41,761 nt of DNA from Prevotella pallens ATCC 700821 (lineage in GTDB: Bacteria; Bacteroidota; Bacteroidia; Bacteroidales; Bacteroidaceae): contig NZ_GL982513.1 in NCBI RefSeq assembly GCF_000220255.1, positions 1,960,011-2,001,771 on the forward strand, given 5' to 3'. The translations under genes and the position numbers were made by a program. Shown here piece after piece: positions 1-8,695 of this stretch (positions are counted from its first letter, which is position 1; the number at the start of each line of letters is the position of its first letter). The notes beneath the pieces are model-generated. The model was given only the letters and a program-made list of their open reading frames with translations. It searched no databases and had not been told where the DNA came from.

Positions 1-512
1 GTGGCTTATTACACAATGCATATTTAAACATTTACAAATAAATACCACTGTGTTTAGATTTATAATTACAAATATAAATCTCCTGTGTGCATATTATAAA
101 TGCACGAATTTATATATACAAATCTAAATATTATGTTTTTATTTTTTATATATAAAATGATAGTTTATAGATATAAATGTTAATGAATTGAAATAATAAA
201 TTTATAGATTTAGAAATGGGCTGAAAATAGCGTAATTTAAATATTTTAAACCAAAGTAAAGGTAGATTTTAAATAAGCAAACTACAAAGAAGATAAAATG
301 AATTAAAACTCACATTATCAACGTATTATAGAAAAATACGAGATAAAATAAACTTCTTTTTTAGGTTCTAAAAAATATAGATAATGGCATTTTTTAGTGT
401 TTTTAGAGCCTTCTTTTAATGTTTTTGGCAATAAAAACGTCCATTTAGTGGTATTAGAAACCATTAAATGGACGTTTTTGGTTTTATTTTTAAGACTAAA
501 CTTATGTTTTTA
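1..512. other. AT-rich intergenic region, no gene
   Basis: This stretch is very AT-rich and contains many short repeats of the AATTTATA/ATAAATCT kind. I see no supported coding region. The only short ORF (397-645) runs through a hairpin and the 3' end of holA and is spurious. The region holds two strong hairpins near its right end: 364-410 (GGTTCTAAAAA pairing with TTTTTAGAGCC) and 433-479, which is listed separately as the holA terminator. Confidence 0.6.
433..479 (-). terminator. holA intrinsic terminator (possibly bidirectional)
   Basis: A 20-bp stem (433-452 pairing with 460-479; one G.T pair) with a 7-nt loop lies 34 bp beyond the holA stop. On the minus strand the stem runs out into TTTTTATT. 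The plus strand is also T-rich after the stem, so it could stop transcription in both directions. The stem is unusually long for a terminator. Confidence 0.7.
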
Positions 513-1538
513 TCAATGCAAAATGAAAAAGATTACTTCTTTCATCAAATCCCCTGCCCCAGTGCTTACATTATTTAAGCCTTTACTTTTCGCATCAACT
601 TCTCTAATTTTTGCAATGATATCCATTGTCTTTCTTGCACTGTAATTTCTCATTCCAATAATATATTCCTTCGCTCCCCAGTTGTTTTTTAACCCTAATA
701 TTTGTGCAATATCGCTTTCCGATTTGTTGTTTGGAGAATAGAAAACTATCATTAAATTTTGAAAATAAGAGAAGAGTAATGGCAAGAAAGAATAGAGTGA
801 ACCTGCCTTTGGATTACTAATAAAATAATTTACAATTTGATTGGCTTTAAAAACGTTGCGATTTACTATAGCATCGCGCAATTCGAAAGTGTTAAAATTC
901 TTACTCACGCCAACTTCTTTTTCCACAATATCTGGTGTTATTCTTTTATCGTTTTCAGATAATGAGAGAGCTACTTTATCAAGTTCAGAAGTTAAACGAC
1001 TCAAATCTGCTCCAATATGGTCTGCCATCATTTGAGTTGCTTTTGGTTCTATTGTTATTTTCTTTGCTGCTAAATAATTTTGCATAAAACCTGCAAGTTG
1101 GTATTCTTTTAATTTTTTACTTTCAAATACCACTCCATGGGCTTCTGCTAAACTCATTACTTTTTTTCGGGCATCAATTTTTCCATTTTTATGGCACCAA
1201 ACCAGAATTGTTGTTTTGGCTGGATTTTTTAAATATTTCTCTAATGCATCGAGCGAATGAATATTTTGTGCTTCTTTTACTATCACAACTTGATATTCTG
1301 CCATCATTGGAAAACGTTTCGCCATATCGGTTACTTGTACTGCCGAAACATCTGCCCCAAAGCATATATTCAAATTAAAATCTTGTTCGGCAGGCGTAAG
1401 CACATTTTCTGCGATATAATTTGTTATTTGGTCTATATAGTAAGCTTCTTCGCCCATTAATATATATATAGGTGAGAACCGCCGTGCTTTCAGGTCTTTC
1501 ATTATATCCTGAAAAGTTTTTCCTTGTTTTGCTGGCAT
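513..1538 (-). CDS. holA: DNA polymerase III subunit delta
   Basis: Clamp-loader delta subunit, which opens the beta sliding clamp in the cytoplasmic DNA polymerase III holoenzyme. The 341-aa length is typical. The N-terminal region has the family's FSPIYILMGEEAYYID opening (about residues 22-37), where delta keeps a degenerate P-loop, followed by the AAA+-like middle and a helical C-terminal collar domain ending in GAGDLMKEVIFFILH. The gene is monocistronic and divergent from the HsdR_N-like gene, an arrangement I associate with Bacteroidetes genomes. The start codon sits about 145 bp inside a transcript from the promoter at 1684-1714, and a strong terminator follows the stop. Identification is from family resemblance and is fairly secure. 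Confidence 0.9.
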   Translation of the reverse strand: MPAKQGKTFQDIMKDLKARRFSPIYILMGEEAYYIDQITNYIAENVLTPAEQDFNLNICFGADVSAVQVTDMAKRFPMMAEYQVVIVKEAQNIHSLDALEKYLKNPAKTTILVWCHKNGKIDARKKVMSLAEAHGVVFESKKLKEYQLAGFMQNYLAAKKITIEPKATQMMADHIGADLSRLTSELDKVALSLSENDKRITPDIVEKEVGVSKNFNTFELRDAIVNRNVFKANQIVNYFISNPKAGSLYSFLPLLFSYFQNLMIVFYSPNNKSESDIAQILGLKNNWGAKEYIIGMRNYSARKTMDIIAKIREVDAKSKGLNNVSTGAGDLMKEVIFFILH

Positions 1539-1683
1539 TTATTGCTTTTATTAAAATTTCTGTTGCACCATCAATTATTTTTCAGCATTAACAGATGCCT
1601 GCAATCAGAAAAAATTTCTATATTTGTACTGAATTTCTGCCAATAGTTCGCTTAAAAACTGCTGAGCAAAATTCTATCGTCTG

Positions 1684-1714
1684 CAAAGTTAGTTTATTAA
1701 TAAGAGATAACAAA
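1684..1714 (-). promoter_or_regulatory. holA promoter, Bacteroidetes type
   Basis: On the minus strand a TTTG -33 box (1714-1711) is followed after exactly 19 bp by TAACTTTG (1691-1684), matching the Bacteroidetes TTTG-N19-21-TAnnTTTG consensus. It would give holA a leader of about 140 nt. Confidence 0.6.
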
Positions 1715-1778
1715 ATATTGCAAGACCTTATATATTTCATATAACATATTCTTGCAAGAAGAAAACAACAAATAAACA

Positions 1779-2228
1779 ATGCCACAATTAAATCTTCCAG
1801 TCTACGATATTAAGATAAAAGAAGAAAACGGACAACGCAAAATTTTTGATATTTTGCGCAGAAAATACCTTGTTATTACACCCGAAGAATGGGTCCGCCA
1901 GCATTTCATTCACTACCTTATAGAACATAAAAACTACCCGATGGGCTTACTTGCCAACGAAATTTCACTTTCTATTGGTGAAAAAGTTATCCGTGCCGAC
2001 AGTGTTTTATACGACAAGTGTTTGCGTCCACGAATGATTATAGAATACAAAGCACCCCACATTCAGCTAACACAAAAAGTATTCGACCAAATTTCTGCGT
2101 ACAATCTCCTACTCCATGTAGACTATCTCATTGTTTCTAACGGAATAGATACCTACATTTGCAAGATGGATTACGAACATCAAACTTATACTTTCTTGTC
2201 TTCGATACCTGATTATAAAGAATTATAA
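1779..2228 (+). CDS. Orphan HsdR N-terminal-like nuclease-fold protein
   Basis: A 149-aa protein that resembles the N-terminal domain of type I restriction subunit R (HSDR_N family) standing alone, without helicase or specificity/methylase genes nearby. A PD-(D/E)xK-like layout is visible: Glu66 in the helix region, RADSV (Asp73 region) and then IIEYKAP (ExK, about residues 89-95), followed by a helix with QISAYNLLLHVDYLIVSNG. The catalytic-type residues appear intact, so it may bind or cut DNA, but no methylase partner is visible to suggest restriction. The position next to holA looks like a conserved housekeeping location rather than a defence island. The function is unknown; the fold assignment is moderately secure. 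Confidence 0.75.
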   Translation: MPQLNLPVYDIKIKEENGQRKIFDILRRKYLVITPEEWVRQHFIHYLIEHKNYPMGLLANEISLSIGEKVIRADSVLYDKCLRPRMIIEYKAPHIQLTQKVFDQISAYNLLLHVDYLIVSNGIDTYICKMDYEHQTYTFLSSIPDYKEL

Positions 2229-3215
2229 TTCCATTTTTTATTATTTAGTTCCTATCTTAGTACATAAAACTACAAAAAAATCTATTCTACCAAAAAGAAA
2301 AAACAAGCCAGATGCAGGAATATTGCCATATAAAATAAGTTCGTAAATAATAGAAACTCAAAAACAACTACGCCAGATAATATAAAGACAACCCAAATGC
2401 CTACTATTTCATCATAAATTTTAAACTTGTACCACTATATAAGAAGCAGGTTTCCTGGTAGTTACAATACATAGAAAAAATATAATAAGAAAATATTTTT
2501 TTTAAATAACAAAATAAAAAAATGTAATAAGAAAAATGGAGAATTACAATTACAAAATTAGAATACCCGTATAAAAATAAATAGAAAGCCCTAATAATAG
2601 CAGAAAAATACGATGGACGTTTCACAGATTAAAATGTAAGTTCAACCAATTATTCAAGTTACCAGCACCATTAATGCACTATTTTTTCTACAACTTTACG
2701 GCTTATCCACGCTATTTTATTTTAGAAAAAGCCAGCTTCTGCTGCAAAACAATAAGCAAAATTCTAACTTCGGTACTTTACTTTTTCAATTAACGGTCGT
2801 CATTTGGCATCATACGCTGCACGTTTAAAATTAATTACAATCGAACTTCGTAAACATCGAATCAGCCTAATATAAAGCAGTTCTTCGAACAACAAATTAA
2901 AACAAGTTAATTGCGCATATTTCTACTAAATTAATAAAAATACATTCCGTCTCTCCGCCCTTTAAAAGACTTTTTTGTAAATATTTCCTCTATATCACCC
3001 CCCTAAAAATAAGGTGTTTTGTTGTTATTCTGGAACTATCTCCTATTTGTCTCGTTACCAAACACAATTATTATATAACATAGAATGAAACCAAAAAAGT
3101 TAAATATCGTTATTATCTATATGCGTCAAAAGAAATTATTAACATATTAAAGTAAAAATAAATATCTTTGTAACAGACATTTAAGAAGTTCAACAAAAAA
3201 ATCAAATTCGGGATT
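2229..3215. other. Long AT-rich intergenic region with one unusual block
   Basis: Nearly 1 kb without a supportable gene. The 73-codon minus-strand ORF at 2404-2625 is low-complexity (Phe/Tyr/Ile) and looks like chance. A block at about 2700-2960 has higher GC and more complex sequence than its surroundings. On the minus strand it reads for about 40 codons without a stop or a start, ending in KRAAYDAK. It may be a decayed repeat or gene end. The 3' part contains the -7 box for the downstream lipoprotein operon. Confidence 0.45.
3163..3170 (+). promoter_or_regulatory. Promoter -7 box of the C10-like lipoprotein operon
   Basis: A perfect TATCTTTG lies 45 bp upstream of the start codon. I do not find a clear TTTG box 19-21 bp upstream, so only the -7 element is supported. 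Confidence 0.5.
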
Positions 3216-4640
3216 ATGAAAAAACAACAATTTAATTATTTGGGAATGTTCCTTTTGGCTTTCTTATTAACAGCTTGTTCGCGATCAGATGATTTAAGTT
3301 TACAGAATAACACTATTAATGTCTATAATTACAAAGCCATTTATCACCATTATGCAACATTACAACCACAACGTACTACTATCGAAGCAATAAAAATTGC
3401 AGCAAATTTTGTACAGAGTCAAGGTATTCAGACACGCAATATGGATAATGGCAATATAGAAAATTGGACAGCTCAAAGTATTTGCAGCAAAAAAAAAATA
3501 CACACACGTGGAACTTTAACAGAGAGTACAATAAATCCGGTAGATACAATCTATTATATTCTAAATAACTCTACCACAAAATCATTTTGCATTGTTGCCG
3601 GGGATAGAAGAATTTCAGAAAGTTTATTAGCTTTCTCAGGAGAAGGAATCTTAGAGCTAGATAGTTTAAATGGTACAGAGAATATAAATGCCTTTCTTTC
3701 ACGCCTACCCAACTATTATGAAGACAAACTAAAAGAAGCACGAAAAAGAAGAAAGGATACGATTACAACCTTACCTGAATTTAATTATGAAGAGAGAGAT
3801 AGATTTGTAAATCCTGAAACCTATACAGATAAACTGATTGTACCAGAGCCAAGCATAGACAGATTCTATACGTTTATTAATATTAGTCAAACAGAGAATC
3901 TATGTAAAAACAACTGGAGCTGTGATAAGCCATACGATAGATTTACACCTACAGTAAACGGTCGAAAAGCTGAATTAAGTAGTATTATGATAACTCTAGC
4001 ACATCTTGTATCATCATTCAGTTATCCGAAAGAATATAAAGGAACAACATTAGATTGGGAATTATTACACAGATATAAAACAGCAGAAGAAGCTACACTA
4101 TACAACAATAATTATACTATACAAGTTGCTAATTTACTCAAAAATATTGGAGACGGATTATGGTATAAATATTGGGGACCTTTCGAGACAACCGAAAATT
4201 TCGATAAGGTGATAGATGTTTTACGTGATATGGGATATTCTAATCCATCAGAAATTACAAAAAAATATAGTATCGCTGATGTAATAAATAGTATTGATAA
4301 TCATTGTCCAGTACTAATGTATGGCGAATCGAAAAAAGCAAGAAATAGACATATTTCTCCAAAAGCATATTCATGGTTATGTGACGGTTATAAAATAATA
4401 GAAAGACGAATCAAAGGTGTAACCGATAACATACCCAAAGAACCTGCTATAGGCGAACGCTATAAACTATTACACATAAATTGGGGAATGGGAGGTAAAT
4501 ATAATGGATACTTCAGTCCGGATGTCTTTAATCCAACCTGTGGTTCTGGAAATGAAACGCCACTAGAAAAAGAAGAAAAATCGAAAGATAATAAGGATTA
4601 TAACCTTAAAGTAAGAACTATTTTAAATATTCACCCATAA
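3216..4640 (+). CDS. C10-family (streptopain-like) pseudoprotease lipoprotein
   Basis: A 474-aa lipoprotein precursor: basic start, hydrophobic stretch and lipobox LLTAC with Cys21, followed by SRSDD, an acidic stretch like Bacteroidetes surface-export signals. Residues about 50-175 match the Spi-like propeptide of C10 proteases (EAIKIAANFV; YYILN...FCIVAGDRR...LLAFSGEGIL). Residues about 230-440 match the protease domain, including CDGY (389-392) and INWGMGGKYNGYF. However, the catalytic Cys site (GCVATA in streptopain) aligns with Ser256 in ELSSIMIT, and the catalytic His (GHAFV) aligns with Tyr385 in KAYSWLCDGY. Both active-site residues are therefore missing while the fold landmarks remain. 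I infer a non-proteolytic binding or decoy role. It contains an A10 run at 3489-3498. The next lipoprotein starts 11 bp downstream. Confidence 0.8.
   Translation: MKKQQFNYLGMFLLAFLLTACSRSDDLSLQNNTINVYNYKAIYHHYATLQPQRTTIEAIKIAANFVQSQGIQTRNMDNGNIENWTAQSICSKKKIHTRGTLTESTINPVDTIYYILNNSTTKSFCIVAGDRRISESLLAFSGEGILELDSLNGTENINAFLSRLPNYYEDKLKEARKRRKDTITTLPEFNYEERDRFVNPETYTDKLIVPEPSIDRFYTFINISQTENLCKNNWSCDKPYDRFTPTVNGRKAELSSIMITLAHLVSSFSYPKEYKGTTLDWELLHRYKTAEEATLYNNNYTIQVANLLKNIGDGLWYKYWGPFETTENFDKVIDVLRDMGYSNPSEITKKYSIADVINSIDNHCPVLMYGESKKARNRHISPKAYSWLCDGYKIIERRIKGVTDNIPKEPAIGERYKLLHINWGMGGKYNGYFSPDVFNPTCGSGNETPLEKEEKSKDNKDYNLKVRTILNIHP
3489..3498 (+). repeat. A10 homopolymer tract inside the C10-like gene
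   Basis: Ten consecutive A residues encode the Lys-Lys-Lys stretch after Ser91. A tract of this length in a surface-lipoprotein gene is prone to slippage, and a one-base change would truncate the protein before its protease-like domain. Confidence 0.6.
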
Positions 4641-4651
4641 CAATCAAAATT

Positions 4652-5320
4652 ATGAAAAAGAACATTTTATTACTATTTGCAAGTATATTATTAGTATCGT
4701 GCCACGACGACGATCCATATAGGCATACTAATGACCCTAAAGGTTCAAAATATTGGTTTAGCGAATATTTTATTCCCAATCAGATATCAGGAGGTAGAGA
4801 CGGTTTTAAAACAATTTTAGTTGACGGTAAAGAGAAAAGGGTTGAAGATTCCACTATATTTTATGTTGATTTCGAGTCAAACTCTGCAACAACTGTGTAT
4901 ACAGAAGATTATAACAAAAATAAATTCTTTGAGTATACGCAAGCATACCATGAGAAAGGTGATACACTTTTTTTAAAAGGAGGTTATAGTAAACCAGTAG
5001 GCATTAAAAGTTTTAAGATGTATGTAGTCAGAAACAAAGAATATATAGATGTATCTGACAATATTCTTGTTAAATATGAAAACGATTCACTTATAATAGC
5101 CAATCATTATTCAAAACAATCAAAGAGAGATTCAGCACGTATCGTAACAAAAAAACTTTCAGAACTTACAGAATACGACTATAAATGGTTTCCAACTCGC
5201 GTACACTTTGAAGTGATAAACAAAACGATCGACAGCTATTGGCTACATGTAGAATTTGATAATGTTCAAGTGTGGTTCCCATTTAATTCGTATTTAAAAG
5301 AAGAACATAAGAAACATTAG
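4652..5320 (+). CDS. Lipoprotein of unknown function, partner of the C10-like protein
   Basis: A 222-aa lipoprotein precursor with a short signal peptide and lipobox LLVSC (Cys17) followed directly by HDDD, which resembles the acidic Bacteroidetes signal for display on the outer surface. The mature part is rich in Tyr, Lys and Asp, predicted from its pattern to be largely beta-strand, with no motif I recognise. It begins 11 bp after the C10-like gene and shares its promoter, so the two are probably made together. In other bacteria small beta-barrel proteins encoded beside C10 proteases act as inhibitors (Spi, staphostatin-like Bfi). Whether this is a related partner is speculation, since I see no sequence similarity. 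Confidence 0.7.
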   Translation: MKKNILLLFASILLVSCHDDDPYRHTNDPKGSKYWFSEYFIPNQISGGRDGFKTILVDGKEKRVEDSTIFYVDFESNSATTVYTEDYNKNKFFEYTQAYHEKGDTLFLKGGYSKPVGIKSFKMYVVRNKEYIDVSDNILVKYENDSLIIANHYSKQSKRDSARIVTKKLSELTEYDYKWFPTRVHFEVINKTIDSYWLHVEFDNVQVWFPFNSYLKEEHKKH

Positions 5321-5477
5321 ACAATGATATATTAAAACAAGTATTAATACCTCTCTAATATTCAAGTTCTATATTTTGTCGCTTTATGTTTCTGTGTCTA
5401 TTCCTAAAAACTCATAATTGCAGATTTGTGTTTGGGATATAACAATTCAGAAATATACATAAGAAACGGCACTATAC

Positions 5478-5530
5478 AAAAAAATCCATCAACATTGTAG
5501 GAAAGCAATATTGATGGTTTTTTATTTTTT
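5478..5530. terminator. Bidirectional terminator between convergent genes
   Basis: Arms CCATCAACATTG (5486-5497) and CAATATTGATGG (5506-5517) form a 12-bp stem with one G.T pair. T-rich tracts follow on both strands (TTTTTTATTTTTTT on plus, ATTTTTTTG on minus). It separates the lipoprotein gene from the convergent zinc-ribbon gene. Confidence 0.75.
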
Positions 5531-5557
5531 TCAGAATCCAATAAAGATATTACAACT

Positions 5558-6379
5558 TTATTCAGCCTCGTCTTCCTTTTTTTTACGAGTTGTACGACGC
5601 TTTTTAGGTTTTTCTTCTGTTTCTTGAAGCTTAACACCAGCCAATTCAGGGTCGATAAGAATACGTCCGCAATATTCGCACACAATAATTTTCTTGTGCA
5701 TTTTAATATCTAACTGGCGCTGAGGAGGAATTTTATTAAAGCAACCACCACAAGCATCGCGTTGAACATATACAATTCCGAGTCCGTTTCTTGCTCCTTT
5801 ACGAATACGCTTAAAACTACGCAACAAACCTGGTTCTATTTTTGTTTCTATTTCAGCAGCTTTTTCTTTTAGGTCGTTCTCTTCCTCGCGTGTTTCCTGC
5901 ATAATTTCGTCGAGTTCAGCACGTTTTTCTTCGAGGGCTCTGTAACGATCTTCCAAAATTTCTTCGGTATTAGCCAAACTATTCTTGCGTTCTTGTATTC
6001 TAGTTTGTGCTTCCTCCATTTTCTTTTTACAGAGTTCAATTTCCAATGTTTGGAACTCTATTTCTTTTGTCAGCATATCATATTCGCGGTTATTAGCCAC
6101 TTGGTCTAATTGCTGATTATAACGTTCCAAACTAGCTTTTGCACGTTCTATATCGCCTTTTCGCTGTGAAATTGCACGTTGAAAATCGTCTATTTCATAT
6201 CGTATTTTATCAATACGAGTGTTCAAACCAGCTATTTCGTCTTCCAAATCACGCACTTCAAGAGGCAATTCTCCACGCAATGCACGCTTTTCATCTATAG
6301 CCGAAAGAGTTGTTTGCAACTGATAAAGATGCTTCAACTTGTCTTCCACCGATAAGTCTTTAGGGTCTTTCTTTGCCAT
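5558..6379 (-). CDS. C4-type zinc ribbon coiled-coil protein
   Basis: A 273-aa cytoplasmic protein. Residues about 10-175 form a long, highly charged coiled coil. Residues about 205-245 carry a C4 zinc ribbon (CGGC ... CEYC, around QRDACGGCFNKIPP and IIVCEYCGRILIDPEL), and the C-terminal tail is very basic (KKRRTTRKKK). This is the layout of the zf-RING_7 family (Chlamydia CT398 / HP0958-like), whose members have been linked to RNA or secretion/flagellar partners. This organism shows no flagellar genes here, so the role is open. It lies 54 bp downstream of nif3 on the same strand, a pairing found in many bacteria, and is probably cotranscribed with it. Confidence 0.85.
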   Translation of the reverse strand: MAKKDPKDLSVEDKLKHLYQLQTTLSAIDEKRALRGELPLEVRDLEDEIAGLNTRIDKIRYEIDDFQRAISQRKGDIERAKASLERYNQQLDQVANNREYDMLTKEIEFQTLEIELCKKKMEEAQTRIQERKNSLANTEEILEDRYRALEEKRAELDEIMQETREEENDLKEKAAEIETKIEPGLLRSFKRIRKGARNGLGIVYVQRDACGGCFNKIPPQRQLDIKMHKKIIVCEYCGRILIDPELAGVKLQETEEKPKKRRTTRKKKEDEAE

Positions 6380-6433
6380 TGTTGTATTTTTATTTTATGT
6401 TTATTTTTATATTTCGCTCTATCTTACACCTTA

Positions 6434-7243
6434 TTATATATATATAATAGGGTTGGTATTAATTTTTGTTATATGGCACACCACGCCTTTACACTGGTTT
6501 TCTATAATGCTTTTAAACACTTCTGTTGTGAATTGTTCACTTTGATAGTGTCCAATAGAACATATTTGTATTTGCTGTTCGTATCCAAAGAAATCATGAT
6601 AATGCATTTCTCCTGTAATAAAAGCATCAGCACCTTCGTTTATTGCTGTTTTCAACAGAAAAGCGCCAGCACCTCCGCAAAGTGCAACCTGTTTTATGGG
6701 GCGGCGTAATAATTGGTTTGCTTGCACACATTCTACATTAAATGTTTGTTTTAAAAGCAATACAAAATCATCAGCAGCCAATGGTTTTGTTAATTCGCCA
6801 ATTACACCCAATCCACCTATAACCTCACCATTTTTAGTTTGAACAGACTGCGTTTTACCTAAGAATCGCACATTCTGTAAATCAATTTTCTCTGCAATTT
6901 TAAAGTTTACGCCTCCTGCGGCAGCATCAATATTCGTATGCATTGCCACAATAACAATGTCGTTCTTTATTGCTTTTATAACTATTCGCTGTATATAATC
7001 TTTATCAGATATCTGCGAAAGCTTATTAAAAATGAGAGGATGGTGTGCAACTATCAAGTTACAACCGAGTTTTATCGCCTCGTTCAAAACATTTTCTGTT
7101 ACGTCAAGGCACAATAAAGCCCCTGACACTTCCGCCTCTGTTAATCCAACTTGCAAGCCAGCATTATCATAGCTCTCTTGTAAGGGCAGAGGCGCGAACT
7201 TTTCAAGGGCATCAATTACTTCCTTAATCTTCACGCTACGCAT
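6434..7243 (-). CDS. Nif3-like dinuclear metal-center protein
   Basis: 269-aa member of the Nif3/YbgI (GTP cyclohydrolase I type 2-like) family of hexameric dinuclear-metal proteins; its cellular reaction is not established. Metal-site motifs are visible: VAHHPLIF (His pair), HTNIDAAAGGVN, and C-terminal SIGHYQSEQ. The frame is open upstream to 7285, but I choose the ATG at 7243 because a TATCTTTG -7 box sits at 7263-7256, inside the longer version, and MRSVKIKEVIDALE is the family's usual beginning. It lacks the PII-like insertion found in some longer Bacteroidetes homologues. It heads a two-gene unit with the zinc-ribbon gene. Confidence 0.88.
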   Translation of the reverse strand: MRSVKIKEVIDALEKFAPLPLQESYDNAGLQVGLTEAEVSGALLCLDVTENVLNEAIKLGCNLIVAHHPLIFNKLSQISDKDYIQRIVIKAIKNDIVIVAMHTNIDAAAGGVNFKIAEKIDLQNVRFLGKTQSVQTKNGEVIGGLGVIGELTKPLAADDFVLLLKQTFNVECVQANQLLRRPIKQVALCGGAGAFLLKTAINEGADAFITGEMHYHDFFGYEQQIQICSIGHYQSEQFTTEVFKSIIENQCKGVVCHITKINTNPIIYI

Positions 7244-7255
7244 AAATTTAGGTTG

Positions 7256-7263
7256 CAAAGATA
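7256..7263 (-). promoter_or_regulatory. nif3 promoter -7 box
   Basis: TATCTTTG on the minus strand ends 12 bp before the ATG at 7243. It implies a short leader and decides the start of the nif3 coding region. Confidence 0.55.
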
Positions 7264-7408
7264 CGAATTTAAACTTAAAGTACAATGTATCAAACTTTAA
7301 TTCTTCCTAATTTAGTATGTTTTCCTCCTTTCTTGTTTCTTTCTATTCGGTATTTATTCATTAAAGTATAGAAAAAACATAACAATTACAAAAAAGCTGC
7401 TTACAAGT

Positions 7409-7439
7409 TTTGATAAGCTTTGCTTTTTAACTATCTTTG
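7409..7439 (+). promoter_or_regulatory. pepT promoter, Bacteroidetes type
   Basis: TTTG (7409-7412), 19 bp, TATCTTTG (7432-7439): a perfect match to the Bacteroidetes housekeeping consensus. The leader to the ATG at 7472 would be about 25 nt. Confidence 0.75.
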
Positions 7440-7471
7440 CAATTAATAGTTCAATAAAATAAAATTTAAAC

Positions 7472-8695
7472 ATGGAAATAGCAGAGAGATTTATTAACTA
7501 TACTAAATTTGACACACAGTCGGCAGATGAATCTGAAACTGTGCCGAGTACTGCGAAACAACTTGTTTTCGCTAAATATTTAAAGGAAGAACTCGAACGT
7601 GAAGGTTTAAAAGAAGTAGAAATGGACGAGAAAGGTTATATCTACGCAACTCTTCCAGCTACAACAACAAAAAAAGTTCCTACTATTGGTTTTATCGCAC
7701 ACTACGATACAGCACTTGATGCAAGTGGTGCTAATATTAAAGCACGCATAGTAAAAAACTATGATGGAGGCGATATAAAGTTAAACGAAAATATGGTTTC
7801 ATCGCCAAAACAATTCCCAGAATTGCTAAACCATAAAGGAGAAGACCTTATAGTTACTGATGGTACTACCCTACTTGGTGCAGACGATAAAGCCGGAATA
7901 GCCGAAATAGTACAAGCAATGTGCTATTTGCGCGACCACCCAGAGATAGAACATGGCAAAATTCGTGTTGGTTTCAATCCAGACGAAGAGATTGGACGTG
8001 GCGCACACCATTTTGATGTTGAAAAATTTGGTTGTGAATGGGCTTACACTATGGATGGTGGAGATATAGGACAATTAGAGTACGAAAACTTTAATGCTGC
8101 TGGAGCAAAGGTTTACATTAAGGGACTGAGTGTTCATACGGGCTATGCAAAAGGCAGAATGGTTAATGCCAGCAGATTAGCAATAGAATTTAATCAAATG
8201 CTACCACAAGATGAGATTCCTGAAACTACTGAAGGCTACGAAGGATTTTATCATTTACTCGGAATTGAAAGCCGTTGTGAAGAAGCTAAGCTAAGTTATA
8301 TTATTCGCGACCACAACAGAGAAAAATTTGAGGAACGCAAAAGAATAATGGAGAATTGCGTAAAAGCAATGAATGAAAAATATGGCGAAGGCACGGTTAA
8401 AATTAAGATGAACGACCAATATTATAACATGAAAGAAAAAATAGATCCAAATATTCATGTTATAGACCTTGTTGTAAAAGCTATGCAAGAAGCAGAAGTT
8501 ACACCATTAGTACAACCTATTCGTGGCGGAACAGATGGAGCACAACTTAGTTTTAAAGGGCTTCCATGTCCTAATATTTTTGCTGGTGGTGTTAATTTCC
8601 ATGGACCTTACGAATTTGTATCTATCCAAGTAATGGAGAAGGCAATGCAAGTTGTCATTAATATTAGCCGTCTTACAGCTGGATATAACGATTAA
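7472..8695 (+). CDS. pepT: Peptidase T (tripeptide aminopeptidase)
   Basis: Cytoplasmic M20B zinc aminopeptidase that releases the N-terminal residue of tripeptides, useful in an organism that feeds on peptides. The 407-aa length is standard. Metal and catalytic motifs are all present: [12 protein letters not shown] (His-x-Asp, about residue 78), [15 protein letters not shown] (bridging Asp, about 140), [15 protein letters not shown] (Glu-Glu, about 173), MDGGDIG (about 197) and the C-terminal [11 protein letters not shown] (His, about 380). It is monocistronic, with a consensus promoter in front and a hairpin terminator behind. Confidence 0.95.
   Translation: MEIAERFINYTKFDTQSADESETVPSTAKQLVFAKYLKEELEREGLKEVEMDEKGYIYATLPATTTKKVPTIGFIAHYDTALDASGANIKARIVKNYDGGDIKLNENMVSSPKQFPELLNHKGEDLIVTDGTTLLGADDKAGIAEIVQAMCYLRDHPEIEHGKIRVGFNPDEEIGRGAHHFDVEKFGCEWAYTMDGGDIGQLEYENFNAAGAKVYIKGLSVHTGYAKGRMVNASRLAIEFNQMLPQDEIPETTEGYEGFYHLLGIESRCEEAKLSYIIRDHNREKFEERKRIMENCVKAMNEKYGEGTVKIKMNDQYYNMKEKIDPNIHVIDLVVKAMQEAEVTPLVQPIRGGTDGAQLSFKGLPCPNIFAGGVNFHGPYEFVSIQVMEKAMQVVINISRLTAGYND

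Noticed and set aside
87..105. GTGCAT/ATGCAC hairpin near the left edge
   Set aside because: A 6-bp stem in very AT-rich DNA with no nearby gene; expected by chance.
1779..2228. Part of a type I restriction-modification locus
   Set aside because: No hsdM, hsdS or helicase region is present in either direction, and the gene is full-length for the lone-domain form.
2404..2625. 73-codon minus-strand ORF encoding a hydrophobic peptide
   Set aside because: Composition is that of translated AT-rich DNA (Tyr, Phe, Ile, Lys), with no promoter or conserved feature.
6990..7020. A further AGATATCT box inside nif3
   Set aside because: A single box with no neighbours at 22 bp on either side; a chance match within coding sequence.
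6339..7227. Plus-strand ORFs over the zinc-ribbon and nif3 genes
   Set aside because: They are frame shadows of clearly recognisable minus-strand genes.
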